64,000 nucleotides of DNA from Acanthaster planci (taxonomy: Eukaryota; Echinodermata; Asteroidea; Valvatida; Acanthasteridae), in assembly GCF_001949145.1 (NCBI RefSeq), contig NW_019091468.1, forward strand, positions 138,912 through 202,911. The letters run 5' to 3'. Shown piece by piece: positions 54,881 through 64,000 of the stretch; position 1 is the first letter of the stretch, and each line of letters opens with the position of its first letter. The notes under the pieces are model-generated. The model had not been told where the DNA came from, ran no database searches, and saw nothing but the letters and a program-made list of their open reading frames with translations. The position numbers were made by a program, and so were the translations under genes.

Positions 54881-57361
54881 TTGGATGGTACTTAAGAACT
54901 CCTGCTAACTTTTTGCGCAGTCTCATTTTGAGTGCAGTTGTGATATAAATGATGCAAAGACGCTCGAAAGACTTAGCGAAAGTGTAAATTTTAAAACGAA
55001 GTTCAACGTAGCATTAGGATTGCAGATTAGTATAACGAATGTACCAATACAGTACAGAGGAACACAGAGAGCTTGCTAAACCACAACAGGCAAAAAATCC
55101 AGAACCTTTTGACGTTGACGCGACCGCTACACTGTAACTCCACCAAAGACGACGTCTTGCATGTAGTTCGTGAATGTGCAAACCATTAGCCTTTATAAAT
55201 CAAAAGGCCCAGGAGGCCTTTGACCTGGAATCCTGAGAAATTTGCAATAAGTAATATTATACAAAAGTGATTTAAAGTCTTTCTCTTTCAAAACCTTACT
55301 GTAGAAACCCTTTAATAAATAAACCCTCAATTTATACTGACTTTACATGCAATAATGAATAAAATAGATGCAAAGAAGATTGTAACCGAAGTAAACCCTT
55401 TGAGTATGTTACTGCTTTAAATAACGTGTTCAACTTATGTTTCAAAACTACAGCATCAAAAAATGTAATCCAGTTACAGTTGCGACTGTTTGTAGAGTAC
55501 TTTTCGATGATTTAATTTCAACGGATCCAGAGTTTCACAGAATATTTTAATGCGCCATGTAGGTCTTACTAGATTGAGAACTGTGACAGAGCCAGCAAAA
55601 AGAAATCAAGCATAATCTTCGTCACCTTCAATACTGCTGTATAAAATCTGATAGCATATACCAGAACACGCTGTGCTCATCTAACAACATAACACAAATG
55701 GAAGCCTTTACCTGAACAGTCTTCAGCTGCATTCGAAGACTGCAGGTGAAAAACCTGTCAATGCAGGTTAGCATCGCACCCACGTCCCTCGGTACTCCAT
55801 CAATCACAAACTCAGCTCGGGTCCCGAATGTTTATTGCCAGAAGTGCACACGTGTTTGGACTTGATTGAATATCTGGATTTCATACACAAACCATGCATG
55901 TTGTCCTAGTCAGAACCAATCACGAAAGTGGTCGCACGGATGGCTTTTTGCTCAAATCAGCAAAATAACTATTTTCACTTCAGTGGTTTGAAGGCAGACG
56001 AAGTGTCTTTCCCGTACTTTTTTTTACACCAGCAAGAAACTCCTGCTCTTAGGACAATAACAAAACCTCCAATCAGCGGGAGCGGAAAGTATTGGCCGTA
56101 ATGGGGGTAATTTGAAAGTTATCCTGAATGTGTGTGAATTCTATTCTACGGAAATACACACTGTTCGAATGACGTCATAATTTCAGAAGTAGAACTGGTG
56201 ATTGATGACAGACACGCTTGATAACTTCCCCGTGATCCATCAGTGGCACGCATACAATTCTAGTCTTATGGGTGCATTTGTCAAATTTTGATTTTCTTTT
56301 CTGAACGAAATTTGAAGGTTTGCAATGCCTTATTAACGAGTAACTCTTTTGGGGGGGTTCCATTTGCAATGCCTTTAACACAGTTTTTGAAAGTTGTTTT
56401 AAATATCGTGCTAATGCCATGCTCCACGTCAGAAGGTACGGCTTATAAAACGCGCAGTTACTTAACGTTAAAAAACAAAAGCAAAAGTTAAAAACACATT
56501 TTAATACCTCAACTCGGCCCTTAATTGATTTGATTATTAGAGCCGCAAAGAAGGAACATTGGTACATGAAAAGAACTGAACTACCAATCACGAAGGACCA
56601 AGTGTTCATTTCATATTATCCAGGTAACAAACCCTTGCTCCTGGTTCCTAAAAATGAAATGTTGAAATGCGAATTTCACAAAATACATAGCACCAGCATC
56701 GGAAATGCCAGTCAGGTCCTCGGACGTTCGTTGTCTTCGGGGTGAACACGGTTGGCCCAAAAAAATCCCCAACTAAACTCCAAAGAACTGATTTATACAA
56801 ATAACAGAGGACACGAAAAATCTATGGGGGTTTTAAGTTTACTGGGTCAGATTTCGTTCCGGATTAACCCGCCGGATAGCTGGGGGGACGGAACTCTAGC
56901 AGGCCGTGGTATTAAGTGACGGGTGTGAGCCGTGAGCCTGGGGTTCAGCCGCAGGACCAGCCATCGACTGACTGGGACCTGGCCGTCGCAGGCAGATGTG
57001 AGGTTAATTTGCTATCTTCCAATCGGCACCCACCGGGAAGCTTAGACGGTATTATTTGCGCGGTGTCTTATTGAGCCTCAGCCTCGCTTCGGGCGCCGTC
57101 ACTGCATGAGCTAATGTTATTTCACCTGATGCGGTGACATACTAAGACTCCGGCTCGCTGGCTGGATTGAAGAGCTTGCTAAATGTCTTTGCATCATATA
57201 ATAGAGCGGTATGTCTCGTCAGAGCGTATTACGATATAGAGGGATAGTGTCTGTATTTTTTATGTCTTTGATGTACACGGTGTCAAAGTTGATGGTTCAA
57301 CATGCGCGTGCTAATTATATTCCATGATAAAATCCCTCCAAGCTTAGACAACAGTCGTAAT
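54881..57361. other. No gene recognised; GC-rich block at 56850-57180
   Basis: Mostly AT-rich. The block 56850-57180 is clearly GC- and CpG-richer than its flanks and holds a short plus frame reading DQPSTDWDLAVAGRCE after a CCGCAG acceptor-like site; it may be a promoter island, exon or repeat. Confidence 0.35.
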
Positions 57362-57560
57362 GAGGCACGAGCTGGGCCAAGAGCGGGCACAATTTTGTTA
57401 ACAATGGAGGCTCCTTTGGTCAGAACTGAACTTCGCTGGTTCACGAACGACTATGAAATGCAGGCGTTGTGGTCTCATCGATATACCAACAAAATGAACA
57501 CTCACGCCCATCCGTGGCTCTTTTCCATCGATAAGGGGGCACATCTGCTCCAGGCGGATA
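57362..57560 (+). repeat. Dispersed repeat of about 190 bp, copy C
   Basis: CGAGCTGGGCCAAGAG, GGAGGCTCCTTTGGTCAGAA, CTGGTTCACGAACGACTATG, ACCAACAAAATGAACACTC and GGCTCTTTTCCATCGAT. Open by chance for 87 codons. Confidence 0.65.
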
Positions 57561-57841
57561 GATGAACCCAAGAGTTCACTGACATTAATTTATTTTAGCA
57601 ACAGACTGTCAAATCCAACTAGATCTCAAATCACATGCTTTAGACTCGGTCATAGACACGGATCAAGAGATTAAGCTACAACTGTACTGAAGAGTGGCAC
57701 ATTTTAAAAAATGCTTTCTTCAAGTTGTTCTTGGTATTTAGGCCTAAAGGAACATTTTGGGGGCTTTTTCATGAAGTTCAAAAAAACAATAGGCTAGTCT
57801 GAATCATTTCCCCAAACGGCTAAATTTCATCAAAGACGGTG

Positions 57842-58039
57842 TCTCACAACCAGGCGGTCCTTGGAAGATCCAGCCATGCGCCTGAAGGCTGCAATTACTC
57901 GGCGCCACTCCTGCCTTGCTCAGGGCGTTGTCATTATAGCCCCGACGAACAGTCTGTGTTCAGGCCCTGGGCTGGTTGTTTCGGATATCTGTTGTGTTAC
58001 CATGGTCATTCTCGCTGGAACCAATGGGCATTGAAGGTG
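57842..58039 (+). CDS. Candidate Cys-rich exon
   Basis: A frame open from 57839 runs to a strong donor GAAG|GTGAGT. With an acceptor at ACAACCAG| near 57851 it encodes about 62 residues rich in Cys, His and Trp: EGCNYSAPLLPCSGRCHY, WAGCFGYLLCYHGHSRWNQW. It is GC-richer than its neighbours. It looks extracellular; no family is recognised. Confidence 0.33.
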
Positions 58040-58254
58040 AGTTTCATTTATAATGCATCCCTACACTGTCATGTTATAAGAAGACAGGGACCTCAGGACA
58101 AACCTGGCCCTCGGCCTACTAGAAATGCTGTGGCGAGGAAAACAGCTTCCGTCTTTTGTCCCCGCTTTCTCAGTTACGTATTGATTAGCTACCGGATCAG
58201 TTTCATTGCACGTTGTTTACGGCATTTTAGAATTTAAAATACGTACAGTTTTAT

Positions 58255-58283
58255 TTGGGGAGATTTCTGCCAAATCTCCCCAA
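58255..58283. repeat. Perfect 12-bp hairpin
   Basis: TTGGGGAGATTT, loop CTGCC, AAATCTCCCCAA. No mismatch. It does not match the histone 3' stem-loop. Confidence 0.9.
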
Positions 58284-59175
58284 TGAACAAAGGTTCCAGT
58301 TTTCCATTTCAAAACAATGAGTATCAATTAATGATCCAAATGAAGCTTAGTCCGTAAAATCAAGGAAACTGGTATTAGGTAGTCAACTGTACACTACATT
58401 ACGCTGAAAACAGGCGTAAACTTTGTGTAGAATACCCTCGAAATAAATCATTTAAAGATTCAGTTCCATTTAAATCTTAACTCCACAAGTGCATTTTGTT
58501 CTAAGCCCTGCTGTTGGCAGTAACCTTTCTGAATCAACAAGTCAGACGCCTGCATTCATATGATAGGTCGTGTGTTAATTTTCTCGTTATATCCTGACTT
58601 GAAATAATCTAACTACCACGTTACTTGTGGTAGCTTTTTACCATCATCGTTTTTAAAATGCACCTCGCATCTACTGAGCAATTCATTCAACACTGTCGGG
58701 TTGCATTGCCCATTTTATATATTGAAGCGCTCAGTTCATTAAGATAGAAGTTGTACGATAAACTCTAATTGGGGATTTCGTAACTCTTGGACGATAGAGA
58801 AGAACGAAGGTTTTCCCCATTTGTAAAAAAAAGTGTCTTTGGTTGAAAGACCGGGGTTACCAAGAAGCCCGTGGCGCTGCTCCTCATAATCACCTGCAAC
58901 ATCATTCAATAAGTGCCGGGAGCTGATTGATTCCATTCGGTAATACATAGCAACTTGCCTCAGCGGCATTCGGTTTTCCTAATGGCTTTTGTCATTCTCT
59001 TTTTCTTGTATAAAGCGACATAGAAAAAGTGGTTGGAGAATCGTCATTATCTGCCACTTTTTGGCACAAGTAATGTGTGTTTCTAGTTATATTCCCAATC
59101 TCAGAGACATTGCAATCTACCAAACTGAGCACGATGCATCGTGTATTCTTACAGCAAATCTACGCTTGCTGAACC

Positions 59176-59375
59176 TTGAGCAGAAGCACGTCCTCATCGG
59201 TGGAAAAGATCCATGTTGGTTGGGAGAGTTCATTTTGCTGGTAACAACACGCCTGTAATGCATGCATTTTCATAATCTTTTGTGAACCAGCGAAGTGCAA
59301 GTGCGACCATAGGAGCCTCTGTTATTGGGAAAACTGTTCCCTCGCTTGGTTCAGCTCGGGGCTCAATCCCAATGC
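59176..59375 (-). repeat. Dispersed repeat of about 190 bp, copy D
   Basis: Inverted relative to copies B and C: CTCATCGGTGGAAAAGATCC, TGTGAACCAGCGAAGTGC, AGGAGCCTCTGTTATTGGGA and GTTCAGCTCGGGGCTCAATC. Confidence 0.65.
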
Positions 59376-59817
59376 GGCTGTACAATGTTAAATACGCATC
59401 CATATGGACTAGTTTCGTATTTGCAGACAGGGTCTGTTTACACTAGGCGTAAAGTGGGTTAAACTGCGAATTGGTGACGTCAAGTTTTCATCCTACAAAA
59501 TTGCACAAATTCCGTAAATATCAAACTCTGCAAATGTTCATATGAGCGTTTCTTGACGTCAAAATCGCTGCAATTTTCTTGGATTATGAACCAGCAATAG
59601 ACGATAAACCGAATGCATTCACTTTTCCAGGAAAAATAGCTGGAGGAAAGCTGCATGTAATAAAAGTCTGTTTTTTATTCCAACATCGGAGTTCTAAGGT
59701 TACAGGACGCATTCATCTTAAACCTCAATGTCTAGGTAAGGTTTCATTATTATATTGGAAAACTAGATATCTGAAAATACCCACGTGTTCTTCATGACTG
59801 CAGTATATAACATTGGG

Positions 59818-60111
59818 TTACCCTTCATGTAATTCATTTTTACAGCGGGAGCCAAGTGGTCCAAGAAAGTGAGTGTTTGTCGCCGCAGGCCGCAATGAAG
59901 GGCATATCGTTGCCAAGTAACACCGCCGAAGGGATCTTTCGGGTGGCCAGACGTTCGCGGTTAACTTTAACGCTGTCAGCGAGGGTTTATTTGGCCGATC
60001 GTCTAACGTGATAAGAGGGCCGGTGACGGACACCTCTGTATCTGTTTTTCCGATCTTAACGGAGGCTACGGGCGCTTGAGGCACTGCCTTCACAGAGACA
60101 TTCCTCATCAC
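59818..60111 (-). mobile_element. Possible retroelement protease-region fragment
   Basis: A GC-rich block open on the minus strand (VASVKIGKTDTEVSVTGPLI in one frame, IPSAVLLGNDMPFIAACGDK in another). LLGND is typical of the end of retroviral-type proteases in LTR elements. The two frames suggest a frameshifted relic. No LTRs were found. Confidence 0.28.
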
Positions 60112-61764
60112 CGTCCCGTGAGTGCCTCCGTATATTAAGCCATAATCCGCTCCCCGGATAAGCCGGTGGATAAGCCATCAAAGAAAGTGGCGTAAACGCG
60201 TCGGGGTAATAAATCATGTATTTTTAGTTCTGCTTTTTTCCAAGACTCCCTTCTTCCAGGAGCAAAGTTTTCCTCATCCAAAAACTACAAGTGATGCACA
60301 CGGCCTGTACACTATGAAAGTATTTAACACTTTCGGAACATTCAGTCTAACCAACTTTTTCATGTGCTGTTTTTACAACAAAAACCTGTTTGATTTACGA
60401 AAGGGGTCTCCGTTTTATGACTTGAGGTGGCATTACAAAAATATATATATACAGCTCAAGACCTCTTTCAAGTTACCTACAACTTGTATTGGCAGCCAAA
60501 GTATGCAGAAATATGAATACCACCTTTTGGTTGGTTTTCGATTTCACTTCCAATTCTTTCAAAAGGAGCATTTGTCCATTGATTTTAAATTGGGTTGTAT
60601 TTCCATTTAGTATTTAGTAGTACGTGTATTATCGTCTGGTGTTCTGATAGCTGCGTGAGATTTTTAAAGTTTTTTAATTATTCTTATTCTTTCGCTTTTA
60701 TGCTGTCGGTAAACCATAGTTTCAGCAGCCAAATGTAAGAGAATCACGAGTGTGACGTCAAAGGAACAGGACCCAATAATCATTGTGAAATGTGTACGTG
60801 GGTACTTGTCATGGGTTAATACGTTAAAATATGTTATTGCTCTTCTGTGTGTATCAACTGGAGATTCACACTTAAATCAATAACACCAAGCCCACTGGAG
60901 AGTGAGATCATTGCGGTTGCTTGTCTCACTGGAATTATGGGCAGCCTGGCTACGTACGTGTAAAATTAACTAGAATCCCCAAATAATCACGGTTGGCCAC
61001 GTAACAATTGCCCCCTTGTGTCCAATCAGATCACTTGAAATGTGTTGAAGCTAACACGTGTTCTACACAGTGACGTGAATGCATGTTAAGCGCACATGCG
61101 CAGACAGAGCTCGCTGCGCATCCAAAATCACCTGTTTTTAATATAGGGAAGCGTGTTTTATAGGTCACGTATTTATTACCTGGCATACTGCCCAAACTCT
61201 TGTAGAAAACAATTGCCTGCGGAGACAGTGATGCAGCGAGCACGAGAAGTCTGACGTTCCATTGTGGACACCAATGGTGTGAGCATCTTGTGATCTGAAT
61301 TATCACACAAAACCCGACATTTCACTCAGGCATAGCAGATCAGCAGTTGCGTCACGATCTAACTAAAATGTTTCACCGAATCGGCCCCGTAGAGCTGACA
61401 CATGTTATACGTTTTGCATAGGTTTGTGCATAATGGATGCTCCTAGCTGGCTTTTGACAGCGACTTAGTAACAAACTGCCCAAAGGTCTACCCCACTTGC
61501 GAATACATGGTTGATAGTGTGTCGCTAAAGGAGTGTTTTCGAGGGGAATTTTTACCATCTTGATTCTGAAGGTGTAAGTGCACATACGTGTTGTGCCACA
61601 GCTGTTTCATGTGAGGTTTATGTCGATCTTTGCTGCATGTACTATTCACTGCACTGTGTCTGAAGTAATTTGAAAGGCCGAGTCCACACGGTTGCGTACT
61701 GACCTGGCGTTCAGGGAGATTGGAATGTGGAATTTGTAATCTAGAGTTAAGACATCAGACTTTC

Positions 61765-61840
61765 AGTAATTTATACGGTGGAACTGTCAAAGTCAGCTGG
61801 GAGTCACCTGTGAAACTTAAATGTGAACTCAAAAGCCAGT
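61765..61840 (+). CDS. Candidate short exon, extracellular-like
   Basis: The acceptor ATCAGACTTTCAG| and donor TGTAAA|GTAAGC frame 76 nt encoding NLYGGTVKVSWESPVKLKCE then LKSQCK, an alternating beta-strand pattern with two cysteines. Could share a gene with the candidate exon at 63283. No family assigned. Confidence 0.28.
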
Positions 61841-62303
61841 GTAAAGTAAGCTTTGGAAATTCATGGAAACAAGTACACTTGGACTTACGTTTTGACTCCA
61901 TTTGTGTTTGTTGCCTTGGCGTTCTTTAAGCTAATACTTAGGCCAAGGCGGGCCTCCTTGATGCCTTACCGCTGAATTAGCATACAAGCTACATTCATAA
62001 TACCAAAGACAGCTTAGCTTTTCCTATTGGTCGAGAGACCGTCTTGTGACCCGTGTACAATGAGTGATAAAACATCGCCTTGCGGAGGCATATATCACAA
62101 CATGGCTAGAAGGATGCTAAAAAATTGAGGTACGTGTAACATTGTGAACAAAATCATCGGTTATTTATGATATTTTAACATGTTAGAATTTCTAACTCGT
62201 TTGTTCAGGCTGTCACAGAAGAATGAATGTTGATTTAATGTCCCTCGCCAGTGGCCCATCGCGTTCTGCGCCACCTTGCGCAGTACGTGCCACGCGTGTG
62301 CAT

Positions 62304-62460
62304 AAGCCGGTTCACATACTTGACACCAAAGTGCACACAAGCGCGAATTTGTGGTGCAGATCAAATAATTATTTGCATTACGAATTCGCAAAAGCTGATC
62401 AGAGTTTAATTCGAGCGAAAGTTTGCTGTAAATCTTGCGTGCCGTCAAATTCGCCTCGCT
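62304..62460 (+). mobile_element. Partial MITE, GGTTCATACTT family
   Basis: AAGCCGGTTCACATACTTG is followed by GCGCGAATTTG and CAGATCAAAT, which parallels the 20694 copy (GGCCGGTTCATACTTGGCG ... CAGATCAAAT). The right end is not clear. Confidence 0.35.
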
Positions 62461-63282
62461 GGCACATTTGCCTGTAGTTTTAACTGGCCTGAAGGCTGTT
62501 GTTTATGACTATTCGCGACAGGAGCATATCATAAAATGACTTAAAGGGTGTTTGGAAGAGAAGAAGTAAAATAATTGCACAAAATCGTCGAGAATTTGTA
62601 AGTTTTAAACGTGCTTTGACTTTCTGACTGAAAAGGTGTTGTAGTTGTGTGACACAACGTTCATTTGCAATAAAGTACAATAGCATTTCATGAAAAATAC
62701 TACGGGGGGGTGGTGCAACTATACGTTCAGGGTGAAATGCCCTTAACACTGTTCGCCTGGATAGTTTACAAGGAAAGGTGAGGGAAACGAAGTGACACAA
62801 AGCGATATTCCACTGAATCTTCACAGGAAAAAAAATTCAGGCCGTGGTGAGTTATTGATTTTAGACACCAATGGTACGATTCCCTGTGGTACATTCGAAA
62901 AGATTCACATGATTTGAACTAAGTGTGCTGTGGGGGAGGAGGGAATGCCATCAATCGGCCCGACGCGTATCGACACGGCGGCATTTCAGACAGGAATCAG
63001 ACATCTGGGCCCTTCATCGGAGATTGGCCCTGTGATTGACGAGGTCTGCCATGTGTATCTCCTGATCGTATATTTCTGCTTCCGCTGCCGGAAGCTGCAA
63101 TCCATCGCCAAGCCATTAGTAATCACGGTGTAGTGGCAACGCCCATTGGAAAATGTAACTTACTCCATAAATTTGAAATTCAGTGCAACGCTTTAGACGA
63201 GTCAGAGCGTAGCATATCAGTCAGACATCTTTTGTTTCCTTCATTCTTTAAGATATATGTATATATTTTTCCTACGGGCTTT

Positions 63283-63519
63283 CTAGCCGACTCAGGGAGT
63301 TTTTTTTGTGACTGCAGCTCTATCAACATAAGGCCTTACAATGGTAATTCAAGTCCAGGGCCGTGGGGAAAAATAGAAAGCAAAGGCGGATTAGAAGACA
63401 GAAAGATATATCATTTTGAGCGTAAAAGATGCTCGTTTACATTGAGCTCTGACCGAAATGTCATACAAGAACAAAGGGAATTTTCAGTGCAAGTTTTGAA
63501 ACACCCCATTAACATGTAA
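63283..63519 (+). CDS. Candidate terminal exon, extracellular-like
   Basis: After an acceptor GGGCTTTCTAG| the frame reads DSGSFFCDCSSINIRPYN, then PGPWGKIESKGGLEDRKIYH, RKRCSFTLSSD and so on to a TAA at 63519, about 78 codons. Three cysteines, Trp-Gly and polar loops suggest a secreted domain. The open frame itself starts at 63133. Not recognised. Confidence 0.33.
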   Translation, partial: LADSGSFFCDCSSINIRPYNGNSSPGPWGKIESKGGLEDRKIYHFERKRCSFTLSSDRNVIQEQREFSVQVLKHPINM

Positions 63520-64000
63520 CTGTATTGCATTGCTCTGACGAACCCGTGGCACTCTGTTTTCACGTTTACAAAAGTTCATCTCTAAATGCCTTATCTGCGT
63601 GAGTTCGCATGGCATTGCAGTCACATTTGCTGCGAAATTCGCATTCAGTTCGTTGTTGTTTTTTTCTAGTACGCCGGTGCCGTACGCCGGTGCAGCTGTA
63701 GACAGTTTTGAAAAGCCATTACACTATCGGAGAATTATCAAGGCAACTAAGGCTATTCGTGTTCATGAAAACAGATCCAGTTTCTGTTAGGAGAATTACT
63801 TGGCATGGGTGGGCGTACATTTCGATTTCATGGCTGCCCCGAATTCTTGTGGTGAATTCGTGTCTGCGTACTGTGAACTCGTGATTTAGCAGAAGCACGT
63901 ATACTAAAATCAGATGGACAGGGGATTGGGAGACCTCGGCAAAAACATCCATAAAGGAGGAGCCACGTCTTGCACCCGACTGTCTGCGCTGGCTGACGTT

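Noticed and set aside
57302-57565. 87-residue plus-strand frame
   Set aside because: Lies on a copy of the dispersed repeat of about 190 bp.

Overview
This window is nuclear DNA from an animal, most likely a marine invertebrate deuterostome such as an echinoderm, hemichordate or cephalochordate. The evidence is AT-rich DNA with long non-coding stretches, GT-AG introns with short exons, a high density of short terminal-inverted-repeat (TIR) elements, decayed LINEs, and frequent TAGGCCTA and TACATGTA words. The proteins are typical of that grade: HYR, CUB, LDLa, and leucine-rich-repeat (LRR) receptors of the relaxin-receptor type. The species cannot be fixed from the sequence. There are no bacterial operons, and most open frames are chance.

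The main gene, on the minus strand from about 22212 down to 11603, is a multi-exon receptor. I reconstructed it exon by exon from splice sites, reading phase and domain content. It has a CUB exon (22212-21829), an LDLa exon (21385-21251), an LRRNT exon (19597-19468), eight LRR exons of exactly 72 nt in identical phase, an 84-nt LRR-end exon (13729-13646), and one exon holding hinge, seven-helix domain and tail (12880-11603). The 7TM part is a relaxin-receptor (RXFP/LGR type C)-like class A GPCR. The CUB domain ahead of LDLa-LRR-7TM is the most unusual point. A possible but broken signal-peptide exon lies at 23626-23528.

A second minus-strand gene lies at about 7085-5030. It has a TATA box (7078-7085), a signal-peptide exon with a perfect donor (6970-6919), an HYR-domain exon (6170-5912), and then three decayed tandem units of about 149 bp with Ser/Thr-rich coding potential (5583-5100). 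It may be a secreted hyalin-like or mucin-like protein or a recent pseudogene. A TA-flanked MITE carrying a perfect CRE (TGACGTCA) sits just upstream of its promoter. Weaker exon candidates are a signal-peptide exon at 39646-39550 (minus), a terminal exon at 28303-28521 (plus), a Cys-rich exon at 57842-58039 (plus), exons at 61765-61840 and 63283-63519 (plus), and an Asp- or Thr-rich exon near 53958 (minus).

The rest is mostly intergenic or intronic DNA with mobile-element debris. One LINE retains ORF1, the zinc-ribbon start of ORF2 and the endonuclease but no reverse transcriptase (27710-25560). Another has only linker, RT and C-terminus (48926-47570). There are at least seven TIR or fold-back families, several present twice, and a dispersed repeat of about 190 bp in four copies. 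Tandem repeats include a 31-bp minisatellite, a 21-bp palindromic array inside a MITE and a perfect 61-bp duplication. I saw no convincing tRNA, rRNA or CRISPR.
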